Shown: positions 45,320 to 54,717, counted from the first letter of the stretch. The stretch: 64,000 nucleotides of DNA from Levilactobacillus andaensis (GCF_016861695.1 NZ_BOLP01000002.1:92369-156368), one strand, 5' to 3'. The notes: a model not told the origin generated them from the letters alone. Numbers and translations are program-made.

Positions 45320-46141
45320 ATGGAACACGTCACATTTAATAACGGGGTCACCATGCCTGTCTTGGGCTACGGCACCTTCCAAACGCCACCCAAAATCACC
45401 GAAAAAAACGTTACTCAAGCCATCGAATTGGGCTACCGCAGCATCGATACCGCTCAGGTCTATGGCACCGAACCCGGCGTTGGTGCCGCTATCGCCAATA
45501 GTAGCCTTAGTCGTGATAAATTTTTCATCACCACCAAGACGCAGACCGATGGCTATGCCGCGACCGCCAAGGGATTGGACGAATCGCTCCAGCATTTGGG
45601 CAGCGATTACGTCGACCTAGCAATCATTCACTGGCCAACTGCCAACAGCCTCGACACCTATCGCGCCTTAGAGGATGCCTATCGCGATGGTAAAGTCCGC
45701 GCCATTGGCCTGAGCAACTTTAACGGTGCTCAAATCGACCAAGTCTTGGCCAATGCGCACACGACACCCGTCATCGACCAGATTGAGACCCACCTATTCT
45801 GGCAGCAAGCCAAGATGCATCCCTACCTCCTACAGCACGATATTGTTCATGAATCATGGGCACCACTGGGTGAAAACTTTGGCCGCGAAATGATGGCCTT
45901 ACCCGCCGTCACCGAATTGGGCCAAAAGTACCATGTCTCGGCCGCCCAAATTTTACTCCGCTGGTTGACCCAGCAGGGCATCGTCACCATTCCAAAATCA
46001 ACTAACACGGACCATGTCGCAGCTAACTTTGCATCAACTAATTTCAAACTGACGGCTACTGAAATCGACAGCCTTCGTCAGTTTGACCGACACCACTCCA
46101 TCAAGGATTGGCCACAGTCCATGCGCGAAGCCAATTATTAA
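45320..46141 (+). CDS. aldo/keto reductase
   Basis: 273 residues, AKR5-like. Starts VTFNNGVTMPVLGYGTFQ; tetrad visible as Asp in RSIDTAQVYG, Tyr in the same motif, Lys in FFITTKTQ and His in LAIIHWP; C-terminal NADP site IPKSTNTDHVAAN. It reduces aldehydes or ketones with NADPH. AAAGGAAG before the ATG. Followed 94 bases later by a LysR regulator on the same strand that may control it. Confidence 0.93.
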   Translation: MEHVTFNNGVTMPVLGYGTFQTPPKITEKNVTQAIELGYRSIDTAQVYGTEPGVGAAIANSSLSRDKFFITTKTQTDGYAATAKGLDESLQHLGSDYVDLAIIHWPTANSLDTYRALEDAYRDGKVRAIGLSNFNGAQIDQVLANAHTTPVIDQIETHLFWQQAKMHPYLLQHDIVHESWAPLGENFGREMMALPAVTELGQKYHVSAAQILLRWLTQQGIVTIPKSTNTDHVAANFASTNFKLTATEIDSLRQFDRHHSIKDWPQSMREANY

Positions 46142-46235
46142 TCAATTTTCTTGTCCCAATTTCGCAGACACCTTGGCAATCATGCATCAGTCGGCTATGC
46201 TAAGCAGTAATGAATCCGTCAAAGGAGCCGATGCC

Positions 46236-47123
46236 ATGTTTCGCCAAATCCAATGTTTCATTGCCGTTGTCAATAACCACAGTTATACTCAGGCCGCAAT
46301 CGAGTGTCATCTTTCGCAGTCGTCCCTCTCGCAACGCATCAAGGAACTCCAAGCCAGTTTAGGTGTCACCCTGATTCAGCGTAAGGGCCTTAGCTTCGAG
46401 TTGACCGCGGCTGGCAACTATTTTTACCAGCACGCCCAAGTTCTCCTCGAACAAGTGGACCAGCTTGTCACCGAAACGCAGGCCATCGCGACCCATACGG
46501 CTGAGTCCTACACGCTCAAGCTTGGCTACCTGCGTAAGTTTGGCTCACAGGAATTTCTCCAAGCCGTCGCTGAATTCTCTCGTCAGTTCCCCCAGGTTAA
46601 AGTTCAAATTCACAGCGACTCCTACGCTGAATTGTTCACGCAGGTCCGCGATGGACAGATTGATTTGAACTTTTCTGACCAACGTTACGAACTATCGACT
46701 GCCTTTGAAAATGAATTTTTGACCGCCGCTGATTACATGGTCGTCGTGGCCCCACAGGCCTTTACGACCCATCAATCCGCCATCGATACCACGGAGCTCA
46801 AGGATCTCCCCTGTATCTTGATTGTCGGTGCCGACGAGTATGCTTCGGAACAAGCCTATTACCGCGACGTGCTGGGTATCCAAAGTCCCTTTCAAACCGC
46901 GGCCAGCTTTGGCGCGGCGCAAATGCTGGCTGCGACTGGCCAAGGGTATCTCGTTGTAAATAGCCGCACTGCTCGCCAAATCAATCCCAAGACCAATCGC
47001 GTTTTGAAATTGGTGGACCATGGCCGCGACCTGACGCAACATTACTATGCGTATTGGAAAAAGGATAATTCCGGTTACTACATCGAAACCTTTGCCCAAA
47101 TTTTGAAAGACCAATTTGAATAA
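46236..47123 (+). CDS. LysR-type transcriptional regulator
   Basis: 295 residues from MFRQIQCFIAVVNNHSY with AAAGGAG eight bases upstream (the frame is open to 46083 but overlaps the reductase gene). HTH YTQAAIECHLSQSSLSQRIK and effector domain with YLRKFGSQEFLQAVAEF. Likely partner of the preceding aldo/keto reductase. Confidence 0.9.
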   Translation: MFRQIQCFIAVVNNHSYTQAAIECHLSQSSLSQRIKELQASLGVTLIQRKGLSFELTAAGNYFYQHAQVLLEQVDQLVTETQAIATHTAESYTLKLGYLRKFGSQEFLQAVAEFSRQFPQVKVQIHSDSYAELFTQVRDGQIDLNFSDQRYELSTAFENEFLTAADYMVVVAPQAFTTHQSAIDTTELKDLPCILIVGADEYASEQAYYRDVLGIQSPFQTAASFGAAQMLAATGQGYLVVNSRTARQINPKTNRVLKLVDHGRDLTQHYYAYWKKDNSGYYIETFAQILKDQFE

Positions 47124-47314
47124 GCGTTCTGAGAGTGGGACAGAAGCATTGCGGTTAGTCAATGAGCATTAACGTCGATAGGCGACTAATCCCGGTTTTG
47201 GATTGTTTGTCTATCGGGGTTAAGCGGAGTTGACTGCCTTTTGGCGCACGTTTCCGCAATAGACGTTCGGAACGCACAATGGGTCTGAGACTTTTGTCTC
47301 AGACCCATTTTTTT
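47124..47314 (+). other. structured 3' untranslated region of the LysR gene
   Basis: 155 bases separate the LysR stop codon from the terminator. Inverted pairs ATTGCGG (47148) / CCGCAAT (47254) and CGATAG (47176) / CTATCG (47211) nest inside one another, giving a branched fold. It begins with GAGTGGGACAGAAG, a type of short interspersed sequence common near lactobacillar genes. May be only a long terminator region. Confidence 0.35.
47279..47314 (+). terminator. terminator downstream of the LysR gene
   Basis: AATGGGTCTGAGA / TCTCAGACCCATT hairpin with a T7 tail. Confidence 0.9.
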
Positions 47315-47501
47315 GTCTCTAATCCCCGTCTCGCTTAAGCCCGATAACCGTGCGTGTCGGCCTTTGACAACATCAATCGTGTTTACCAATTTTTGATCTA
47401 TCGGTTTAGCCGATTCGTTCCATCGCCAGACCATATTGGTTTTCTTCCCACCGCCAACTATGATAAGACTCGTTGCTACTACTAAGAAAGGAGGTCGTCT
47501 C

Positions 47502-47879
47502 ATGCGCCAGTCACCCGCCACATTACTATCGTGCTGTCAGACCCTCACCGTTGCATTCACCCACAAAGATATTTGCCAGCTAAACAAATTGCTCACCGCC
47601 ACCGCTGAACGACATCCCCAGCAAGCCCCCGTCCAGACCAAATATGATTGGATCGATGCCATCCAAAATGACGATTTGATTTATCACCACTTTGCGGCGC
47701 CCATCATTTCTCAAATCACCGCCGATCAAGGCCAAGTCTACGTGCTGGCCGACCTGCAATGGTCCCAGCACGCCCCCGCTCCAATTTGGCTTCAACTCAC
47801 CTTCATTGCGACCGACCACCACTGGCAACTTTACCAGCAACGGGACCTATCGGAAAAACCGATTGATGGAATTCGATAG
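47502..47879 (+). CDS. hypothetical 125-residue cytoplasmic protein
   Basis: Starts MRQSPATLLSCCQTL with AAAGGAGG upstream. Composition and the pattern of a helix followed by strands (APAPIWLQLTFIATDHHWQLYQ) suggest a SnoaL/NTF2-like small fold, but this is only an impression. Lies 67 bases before the DUF606 transporter and may share its transcript. Function unknown. Confidence 0.68.
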   Translation: MRQSPATLLSCCQTLTVAFTHKDICQLNKLLTATAERHPQQAPVQTKYDWIDAIQNDDLIYHHFAAPIISQITADQGQVYVLADLQWSQHAPAPIWLQLTFIATDHHWQLYQQRDLSEKPIDGIR

Positions 47880-47946
47880 TGAAATTGGTCCCTGAGCTTC
47901 AGCACGGTAAGATAAGAATCGATTCAAAATTAAAGGAAGTGATTGC

Positions 47947-48897
47947 GTGCTACTCTTACTATTTCCAGTTGCGATGGGCGCCGGCTTAGCCATGCAAACA
48001 GCGGTCAACGCCAAATTACGTGGCTTTGTCCGCTCCCCCTACCTCTCATCCGGCTTCTCTTTTCTAATCGCATGGTTATTCCTGCTCATTCTCAGTTGGA
48101 CGACCCATCAGCCCCTGCTTATCAGTGGCACTTTGCTTGCCAATAATCCCGGCTGGCTTTGGTTGGGCGGCCTGTTCGGGGCCATTGCACTGACCGGTAA
48201 CGTCGTTTTATTTCAGAAAATCGGCAGCCTCCAGACAACGGTACTCCCCATCATGGGGCAAATTATGATGAGCGTCCTGATCGACCAATTTGCGCTCTTC
48301 AAATCACCGCTTAACCCGTTGACCCTCGCCAAAATCATTGGCCTTCTCTTAATCATCGGCGGCGTCATTCTCTCACTGGGCATCATTGGACCGCGGGACC
48401 CCCTCCTAAAAGTGGCCGAGCAGCAAGCGGGCCACGGCTCCCAACTATTCTATCAACTGTTCGCTGTTCTGGCTGGTATGCTGATGGCCATGCAAACCGC
48501 CATCAACGGTTACCTGGGGGCCGTCCTGCAGTCGCCCGTTCACGCCGCATTTATCTCATTTTCCATCGGGGTGCTGTGCCTCTTGCTGGTCAATCTGATC
48601 ACTCGCGCGCACATCGCAAATATCAGCTTGGCCGTCAAACAAGGCCGCAAGTACTGGTGGGTATGGATTGGCGGCATCATCGGCGCCCTGTACGTGCTTT
48701 GCAGTTCCTGGCTGGTTCCCCTCATTGGAACCGGCCAAGTCGTTGTCCTCGCCCTGTTCGGTCAACTGGTCTTTAGTGCTTTGGTCGAACAATTTGGCCT
48801 CTTTGGCTCACAAACGACCCCGATGAGCCGTTCCAAAATCATCGGTCTCATCATCATGTTCATTGGCGTTTTAACCGTTAAATTCATCACATTCTAG
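47947..48897 (+). CDS. DMT-type transporter with two DUF606 (YdcZ) halves
   Basis: 316 residues, GTG start with AAAGGAAGTG upstream. Ten predicted membrane segments arranged as two homologous halves: LLLFPVAMGAGLAMQTAVNA at the start and the matching FYQLFAVLAGMLMAMQTAIN in the middle, the mark of fused DUF606 proteins. Substrate unknown. The next gene starts 13 bases later, so an operon with the two NAD(P)-binding proteins is likely. Confidence 0.88.
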   Translation: MLLLLFPVAMGAGLAMQTAVNAKLRGFVRSPYLSSGFSFLIAWLFLLILSWTTHQPLLISGTLLANNPGWLWLGGLFGAIALTGNVVLFQKIGSLQTTVLPIMGQIMMSVLIDQFALFKSPLNPLTLAKIIGLLLIIGGVILSLGIIGPRDPLLKVAEQQAGHGSQLFYQLFAVLAGMLMAMQTAINGYLGAVLQSPVHAAFISFSIGVLCLLLVNLITRAHIANISLAVKQGRKYWWVWIGGIIGALYVLCSSWLVPLIGTGQVVVLALFGQLVFSALVEQFGLFGSQTTPMSRSKIIGLIIMFIGVLTVKFITF

Positions 48898-48910
48898 GAG
48901 GAAATCACTT

Positions 48911-49558
48911 ATGAAAAATGTCTTAATTCTTGGTGCATCCGGCTCCATTGCGACTCTGGTCACCCGTAACTTACTTGACGATTCACGCGTTCGGCTCACC
49001 CTGCTCGTTCGGCATCCCGACCGGTTGGCCGACGACATTCGCTATGACAGCCGTGTCACTATTGTCGTCGCTGACGTGGTGAAGGATACGGCAAAATTAA
49101 CCGCCACCCTGCAAGGCCAAGACCTGGTCTACGCCAACCTCTACGGCGCAAACTTGAAGCAACAGGGTCAAGCCGTTGTCACCGCCATGACGGCCGCGGG
49201 CGTGTCCCGCATCATTTGGATCTCAGCAAACGGCATTTATAACGAAATCCCTGGTAAGTATGGGCAATGGAACGCGCAAATGTTAGGTTCCACGTTGACC
49301 GCCTATGCCGCGGGCGCCAAAACCATCGAGACCAGCAATCTGCAGTACACGATTGTTCGGCCAGCCTGGTTCTCTGACAAGGACGTTGTCAATTATGAGC
49401 TCACACAAAAGGGCCAACCATTTAAGGGGACCGAGGTTTCTCGCCAGAGCGTTGCGGCTTACCTGACAATGCTAATCTTGGACCCCAACCAGGCCATCAA
49501 CCAATCCATCGGTATCAATGAGCCTGACACGGACGGCGCCAAGCCTAGTTTCTATTAG
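48911..49558 (+). CDS. NAD(P)H-binding protein, atypical SDR family
   Basis: 215 residues; Rossmann start LILGASGSIATLVTRNLL, then IIWISANGIYNEIPGKYG and YTIVRPAWFSDKD as in NmrA/YwnB-like atypical short-chain reductases. No classical YxxxK pair. TAGGAGGAA lies before the ATG. Co-transcribed with the transporter before it and the similar gene after it. Could be a redox sensor or flavin-type reductase. Confidence 0.87.
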   Translation: MKNVLILGASGSIATLVTRNLLDDSRVRLTLLVRHPDRLADDIRYDSRVTIVVADVVKDTAKLTATLQGQDLVYANLYGANLKQQGQAVVTAMTAAGVSRIIWISANGIYNEIPGKYGQWNAQMLGSTLTAYAAGAKTIETSNLQYTIVRPAWFSDKDVVNYELTQKGQPFKGTEVSRQSVAAYLTMLILDPNQAINQSIGINEPDTDGAKPSFY

Positions 49559-49576
49559 AAAAAAGAAGGTCTTAGT

Positions 49577-50257
49577 TTGAAAATTATGGTTATCGGAGCT
49601 TACGGTCGGCTGGGCCGGCTAGTGATGCGCGTGGCACTTAAACGCGGTCACCAGGTCATTGGCATTGCCCACCGGCAACACGCCAACCTGGCACGCCCAC
49701 AAGTTATTATTAAGGATATGTTGGACTTAACCCGCGCCGACCTCGCAGGCGTTGACGCAATCGTCGACGCCGTGGGTGCTTGGACGCCCGCCACGGAACG
49801 AGTTCATTACGCAGGACTCGCCCACATCGTTTCCTTATTACATGGGTCACCGATTCACTATCTCAAGGTTGGCGCGGCGAGCACTCTGTTCATTAATCAT
49901 GCGCATACGCACGTCCTCCAGGAACTGCCACTTTACTATCCCGATTACATGCAGGATCTCTGCGCCGCACACGCCGAGGGATTAGCCGTTCTTCAAGGCT
50001 GCACTGACGTCAACTGGACGTACGTCACCCCCACTTATAACTTTGACCCGGCCGGCCACAGTACCGGAACTTATCACGTTGCTGGCGAAGAGTTTCACCC
50101 CGCACCATCCAAGAATCCCGACGATGGTCAGCAAGACTACATCACCTATGCCGACTACGCTAAGGGCGTCTTGGATATCATTGAAAATAACCTGTACCCC
50201 CGCCAGCAGATTACCCTGTTTAGCGGCAACAATCCGCAGCCGAAGCAACGCTATTAG
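49577..50257 (+). CDS. NAD(P)-binding protein, atypical SDR family
   Basis: 226 residues; start VIGAYGRLGRLVMRVALKRGH, later ALLHGSPIHYLKVGA-type strand and WTYVTPTYNFDPAG. The TTG start at 49577 is seven bases after GAAGG; an internal ATG at 49586 is too far. Third gene of the 47947-50257 operon and distantly similar to the gene before it. Confidence 0.87.
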   Translation: MKIMVIGAYGRLGRLVMRVALKRGHQVIGIAHRQHANLARPQVIIKDMLDLTRADLAGVDAIVDAVGAWTPATERVHYAGLAHIVSLLHGSPIHYLKVGAASTLFINHAHTHVLQELPLYYPDYMQDLCAAHAEGLAVLQGCTDVNWTYVTPTYNFDPAGHSTGTYHVAGEEFHPAPSKNPDDGQQDYITYADYAKGVLDIIENNLYPRQQITLFSGNNPQPKQRY

Positions 50258-50390
50258 GAAACCTAGGTGTAAACTATAGTTGAACATGTTAGTATTGTTG
50301 TGACCTATTAGTTGTATCGCAACAGGACTGACTGGTTTAATTTTCGAGTGACTATGACTAATTCACTCGGCATCTAGGGGAGATTTTTAC

Positions 50391-51248
50391 ATGAAAAAGT
50401 TGTTACTAGGGGCAACGCTGGTCGCTGCCAGTGTCTTCGGGCTTACGGGTACCGCGCAGGCGGCTACCAAGAGTTCATCACCATATCTACCGGACACCAG
50501 CAAGCCGGGCGAGACGCAATACGTCCGGTTGAAGAAGACGATGGATGTCGGTTTCACCCAAAAGACCAATGGCCATTACAAGAAACTGCTGAAGAAGAAG
50601 GGGTCCTTGCTCGAAGTCATGGGCATCAACCGCAACGAGGTTAATGGCGAGTACGTGCCAACGGTGGCCCTCACCTCGGGCGCCGTTCACTACAATCGCG
50701 CGAAAAAGCTGAAATATTCGACGATGGATAACATGCACGCTAAGCTCATCCCTTATACCAAGGCTAATTTCACGCCGGTCAAATTAAAGGCACCAGACAG
50801 AACACTCCTATTTCAATCCGGAACTGGCTTTAAGCTAAATCCTAAAAAGGACGGCCTAGTCACGACCCCCGCTTTCTACCTAACACTAGACAACTATCTG
50901 CAATACTACAGCGCTTCGGACCTGGTCAAGGTTGCGCCTAGTGGCCTTTACAAAGACGTTCGCGGCATGAACGTCTGGAAGCCAACCGCTTCGGTCAAGG
51001 TCAGCAAGGTCACCGTCAAGGGCCGGACCACCACCGTTGATTACAAGAAGCCACTCAAGGGCATGCCCAACAAGAAGATCAGCAAGGGCCACTACCGCCT
51101 AAAAATCGTGCACAATACGAAGAAACACCACGCCACTTTCTTCCCTGATGGCTATACCGAAGAAGCCACGTGGACAACGTACAAGGTTAATGGAAAGAGC
51201 TATTATGTCGGTGAGTCGATTGAGGTTAAGGACTATCTCGACGAATAA
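50391..51248 (+). CDS. secreted protein of unknown function
   Basis: 285 residues; signal peptide with cleavage near AQA (residue 24). The mature protein has a first part with KKTMDVGFTQKTNGHYKKLLKKKGSLLEV, which looks like a small beta barrel, and ends with YRLKIVHNTKKHHATFFPDG. GGGGAG precedes the ATG and a hairpin CGAGTGA/TCACTCG lies in the leader. First of a cluster of exported proteins on both strands. Unrecognised family. Confidence 0.75.
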   Translation: MKKLLLGATLVAASVFGLTGTAQAATKSSSPYLPDTSKPGETQYVRLKKTMDVGFTQKTNGHYKKLLKKKGSLLEVMGINRNEVNGEYVPTVALTSGAVHYNRAKKLKYSTMDNMHAKLIPYTKANFTPVKLKAPDRTLLFQSGTGFKLNPKKDGLVTTPAFYLTLDNYLQYYSASDLVKVAPSGLYKDVRGMNVWKPTASVKVSKVTVKGRTTTVDYKKPLKGMPNKKISKGHYRLKIVHNTKKHHATFFPDGYTEEATWTTYKVNGKSYYVGESIEVKDYLDE

Positions 51249-51287
51249 TCCCTTCTTTAATTGCTTAATACTCTACCGTATATCAAA

Positions 51288-51326
51288 AACAGCTAAGCCC
51301 GCTTAATGGGACCTAGCTGTTTTTTA
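51288..51326 (+). terminator. terminator of the 50391-51248 gene
   Basis: AACAGCTA..CCC / GGG..TAGCTGTTTTTT hairpin. Confidence 0.8.
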
Positions 51327-51393
51327 GTTACCTCTGCTTAAAAGGATAATTCTTCTCCAGGGACTAAGAGAACAGTCATCTCTCAAGTCCACA

Positions 51394-52158
51394 CTAAGCC
51401 ACCATATACATGAAATAGGCGCCGCCCTCTGTTGCAAACCAAAAGACACCTACCCGGCTAACATCTGGCTGTAAGATATCAGCGTGCGCGTAATCTGGTT
51501 GCTGATTCCCCACGATCATGGCGGTATCGATACCAAATTGGGCTAAGCTCTGACTGTTCTTTAAATCATGCTTATCCTTCGTTTCCGAATCGGTCATCAT
51601 TTGACTGCCCGTTGGTAAGCCCAACTTACCGGCAAGCTTATCGTAAGCTGTCCAGTCCGTTTTATAACGAGTACCAGACTTCTTCAGCCAACTCTCATGA
51701 CCCTTAAGCACCGCCATGATTGCCGGATCCAATGCTACCGGATTCATCCCCTTGGCCGTCCGATATTGGTTGGTTTGCTTCACAAATTCTTGGGCCATCA
51801 CTGCATTCATTGAATCGATAGACGGAGATACTTTCCCGTTCTTCAAATAACCGCGCCACATCCAGCCCTTGACCTGCTGGGTGTCCACGTAATAGAAGAC
51901 TTTCTTCTTGCCATTCTGCTTCAACGTCGCGTGCTTGGTCACGTACAGGGTGACGTGCAGATAGCTCTTCGCCTTCCCCTGCACCTTGTTCAGCGCCGTG
52001 GACGTGTAAATCGGTCCCTTAGTCGCATGGTACGGGGCTTTCTTGACCTTAGAAATCTTGCCCAACTTAGCGGCCTGCGCGGTTGGTGCTTGGCTCAAAC
52101 CCACACCGACTAAGCTCATGCCTAAAGCAACGAGTAACCCTTGCATTAATTTTTTCAT
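51394..52158 (-). CDS. secreted CAP/SCP-domain protein with SH3-like module
   Basis: 254 residues. Signal peptide (cleavage near AQA, 30), an N-terminal module YHATKGPIYTS ... LYVTKHATLKQNGKK ... GWMWRGYLKNGK shared with the protein at 15370, then a CAP domain (FVKQTNQYRTAKGMNPVALD, HADILQPDVSRVGVFWFAT). The CAP His/Glu cavity residues are not clearly conserved. It directly abuts the upstream CAP gene (stop at 52159), forming a two-gene operon. Confidence 0.8.
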   Translation of the reverse strand: MKKLMQGLLVALGMSLVGVGLSQAPTAQAAKLGKISKVKKAPYHATKGPIYTSTALNKVQGKAKSYLHVTLYVTKHATLKQNGKKKVFYYVDTQQVKGWMWRGYLKNGKVSPSIDSMNAVMAQEFVKQTNQYRTAKGMNPVALDPAIMAVLKGHESWLKKSGTRYKTDWTAYDKLAGKLGLPTGSQMMTDSETKDKHDLKNSQSLAQFGIDTAMIVGNQQPDYAHADILQPDVSRVGVFWFATEGGAYFMYMVA

Positions 52159-53244
52159 TTAGTAAAACTCCCCACTAACTTTCAAATTGAATAACCGCGT
52201 TTGGTAAGAAATGTCGGGTTGATCCTCGACGCCCGAGATTTTAACGGTATAGGCATGGTTCACCTTTATCAGGCTCTTCTTGGGCAAAAAGTAGACGTTG
52301 GTCCCAAAGTAGCCATAACCACCCGAAGTTACCGAGACTTGAGACACGGGCACGGTCTTCTTCGCCGTCTTGTCGTAAACGTGAACGGTCGGCGTAGTAT
52401 CGCCATAACCCGTATACCCATCACCAGAATACTCATCAGCAAAGGACACGGACCACGGTGCCTCATGACCCACCAGGTTATATGGCATCAAACCGGCCCG
52501 GGGATAGGCCACCGTTTTCGCGGCCGGGTGGTCATTGTAATGGTTCTCGTCATAGACCCGCAGATCATTGTAGCTGTCTGCTTGACCCACCCCAATCTTG
52601 TCGATGCCGCCCAGAATCCACATCCGGTGACCGGGTTCCAAATCGCTCAGGTCACCGTCATCGCTTAGATATCCGGTAACTACATCGTAAGGCGAGGACA
52701 CGCCCTCAGATAAGTTACTTTGGTTCGTCGCGGCAGCTCCGGCCTGCCAGTCTTGCTTGGACACGATTGCTGGCCGCTTAAAACCAACCAGGCCATGAGA
52801 CAGGCCCTTATCCGCCGCAGCCAAGGTGGCCGCACCCATTTGAGCAGAGGTGTTCCAGGCGCTGTCCGCCGTGACCTTGCTTAGGCCAAACATGCCGCGA
52901 TAAAAGTTGACCCAGTTCACGGTACGATTGATGTAGCTGGTGCTCAGCTTGCCGGGGCGAAAGTTCTTTTTCACGCTCGGCTTCTGCGCGTACATTCCCT
53001 TGGTGCTCGTACCGATCTTCTTGGCCTGCTTACGGTAGTTGGTGATTTGTGACCATTGACTGGCCGTAAAATGCTTCTTCTCCTGCTGTAGCTTCTTGGC
53101 CTTTGCCGCCTTGGCTTTAGCCTTCTTTTGTGCCTTGGTCATTGCCGCCTGAGCGGTAGTTTGTGTGGGTTGGATAGCCGTGACGCCACCCGCCATGACC
53201 ACCGTCAACGCACTGACGGCGAGAATTCGTTGCCATTTTGCCAT
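52159..53244 (-). CDS. secreted CAP/SCP-domain protein
   Basis: 361 residues from MAKWQRILAVSAL (AAAGGAGT upstream; 13 earlier codons are open but without a ribosome site). Signal peptide ending near AQA, a Lys/Ala-rich coiled region 30-75, and a CAP domain about 110-240 with NWVNFYRGMFGL, ADKGLSHGL and LEPGHRMWILGG, i.e. the His and the GHR..L motif of the family are present. C-terminal 100 residues form a beta domain (VHVYDKTAKKTVPVSQV). Likely wall-associated. Confidence 0.83.
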   Translation of the reverse strand: MAKWQRILAVSALTVVMAGGVTAIQPTQTTAQAAMTKAQKKAKAKAAKAKKLQQEKKHFTASQWSQITNYRKQAKKIGTSTKGMYAQKPSVKKNFRPGKLSTSYINRTVNWVNFYRGMFGLSKVTADSAWNTSAQMGAATLAAADKGLSHGLVGFKRPAIVSKQDWQAGAAATNQSNLSEGVSSPYDVVTGYLSDDGDLSDLEPGHRMWILGGIDKIGVGQADSYNDLRVYDENHYNDHPAAKTVAYPRAGLMPYNLVGHEAPWSVSFADEYSGDGYTGYGDTTPTVHVYDKTAKKTVPVSQVSVTSGGYGYFGTNVYFLPKKSLIKVNHAYTVKISGVEDQPDISYQTRLFNLKVSGEFY

Positions 53245-53343
53245 TTGATTTACTCCTTTGCTTTCGCGAGCCGAAAAAGACAACCAAACCCACCTGGTGA
53301 TTGACCGTTGGAGATTTGATTGTTTTTTCAGTTAGCCGTCTAA

Positions 53344-53907
53344 TTAATCAGTGAAGTCTTCGGTGGCACCAGTTGGGTTGAAGGCTTTCGCTTGACCCTT
53401 GGTCTTGTAGTAATGTTGCAGGTGAACTTCGCCGTTTCCTACATTCCACATCGCGTAGACATACAGTGACTTGATGGTCTTGCCCTTGTAATGGCGGTTG
53501 ACGATCTTGTAGCCTTCCGTTCCTGTTTCCCCCAGTGCTGATGACTTGGTATGGTTTACCCATGATTCATCAATCAGCCACCCCTTATTCATAAACAACA
53601 AAGTATTGTTCTTTCCCGTCTTGATACCCGTCATGTTTTTATTCAAGTCGGCAGCCTTTATCGGACTGTGACCAGTCACCCACTTTTTCCCATTAAAATT
53701 CCGATATGAAGTCTTATCGGCCGCAATCGTGTACCGATTATAGTGGCCATTCTGGTAATAGTACCAGGTTCCTTGAAACTTCTTCGGGGCACTCGCCAGA
53801 CTCATCTTAGTGCTGGCCTGGGCATCAACTGTGGGATTAGCAACGGCCAAGACCGCCCCAAAGCTAACTGACGCCAAGAGCGCGCCCATCATGTTGGTAA
53901 ATTTCAT
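53344..53907 (-). CDS. secreted protein of the TWYxY...FNPxGA family
   Basis: 187 residues from the second ATG (nine bases after AGGAGG). Signal peptide with AQA cleavage; mature part opens APKKFQGTWYYYQNGHYNRY and ends KAFNPTGATEDFTD. Paralogue of the proteins at 53938 and 16096. Lies 30 bases after the 53938 gene and is co-transcribed with it. No enzyme motif. Confidence 0.78.
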   Translation of the reverse strand: MKFTNMMGALLASVSFGAVLAVANPTVDAQASTKMSLASAPKKFQGTWYYYQNGHYNRYTIAADKTSYRNFNGKKWVTGHSPIKAADLNKNMTGIKTGKNNTLLFMNKGWLIDESWVNHTKSSALGETGTEGYKIVNRHYKGKTIKSLYVYAMWNVGNGEVHLQHYYKTKGQAKAFNPTGATEDFTD

Positions 53908-53937
53908 TGTCATATTCCTCCTTATTTTCCGAATGGC

Positions 53938-54504
53938 TTATTTGTGTAACGCACCAACTGGATTGAAGAATTTAGCTTGGGCCTTAGTTTGGTAATAGTG
54001 GTCCGCCAACTTCTTTTGACCGTAGCTGTTCACGATGTTCTTGTTGTACAGCACTTTGACGGACTTGCCCTTATACGTCTTGTGAATGACCTTATAAGTT
54101 CCGCCCCCATTGGTCGCAAACATCCCGTAAGCCACGACCTTGGTATAGCCGTCCTTAACGCTCTTGGCGCTCGTCCAATGAGACTTCTTATTGCCCCAAC
54201 CTTGTCTAAACTCATCGTCTTGGTTCTTAGTCGTATGTAGTGTCCCGGTCCATTTGACCTGCTTCTTACCAAAGGCATCAAAGTAGTTCTTAACCGTCAT
54301 CGTCTTGGCCCCAATAGTCATCGTCTTGTAGTAGTATCCGTCGTTTTCCTCATAGTGATACCAGGTTCCGCGGACACTCTGCGGGAACGCGGCCAAACTG
54401 ACTTTCGCTGCTTGCGCTTGAACCGTGGCGGGACCGGTGACAGCCGCCGCAACACCAAGCGTGGTTGCCACCATAGCGGCTCCCAAAATATGGTTCATCT
54501 TCAT
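53938..54504 (-). CDS. secreted protein of the TWYxY...FNPxGA family
   Basis: 188 residues; AAGGAGG upstream, signal peptide cleaved near AQA. Mature part FPQSVRGTWYHYEENDGYYY, basic middle, C-terminal AQAKFFNPVGALHK. First gene of an operon with 53344. Its promoter shares a palindrome and spacing with the promoter of the 16096 paralogue. Confidence 0.78.
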   Translation of the reverse strand: MKMNHILGAAMVATTLGVAAAVTGPATVQAQAAKVSLAAFPQSVRGTWYHYEENDGYYYKTMTIGAKTMTVKNYFDAFGKKQVKWTGTLHTTKNQDDEFRQGWGNKKSHWTSAKSVKDGYTKVVAYGMFATNGGGTYKVIHKTYKGKSVKVLYNKNIVNSYGQKKLADHYYQTKAQAKFFNPVGALHK

Positions 54505-54591
54505 TGCGATTTCCTCCTTAAATAAACTGCGTTAGTCCTTAATCGGCCATTAATTGCGATTAGCAAATGTTGGCCTGGCTAACTAAGATTC

Positions 54592-54623
54592 AGTATAGCA
54601 ATTAAGGGTGTCATAATATGTCG
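54592..54623 (-). promoter_or_regulatory. promoter with shared palindrome for the 53938/53344 operon
   Basis: Minus strand: CGACATATTATGACA (54623-54609), 11 bases, TATACT (54597-54592). Matches 16731-16700 in sequence (two differences over 21 bases around the palindrome) and in spacing to the -10 box. Confidence 0.6.
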
Positions 54624-54679
54624 TTTGGGACTGTGACAGCCTATATTTCTCCAAAAAAGTTTAACTGCTGGTCGTATAT

Positions 54680-54717
54680 AAAAAAGGTGGCCACCCAACC
54701 ACAGGCAGACCACCTTT
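54680..54717 (-). terminator. terminator of the ABC exporter operon
   Basis: Minus-strand AAGGTGG / CCACCTTTTTT hairpin, 14 bases after the permease stop codon. Confidence 0.7.
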
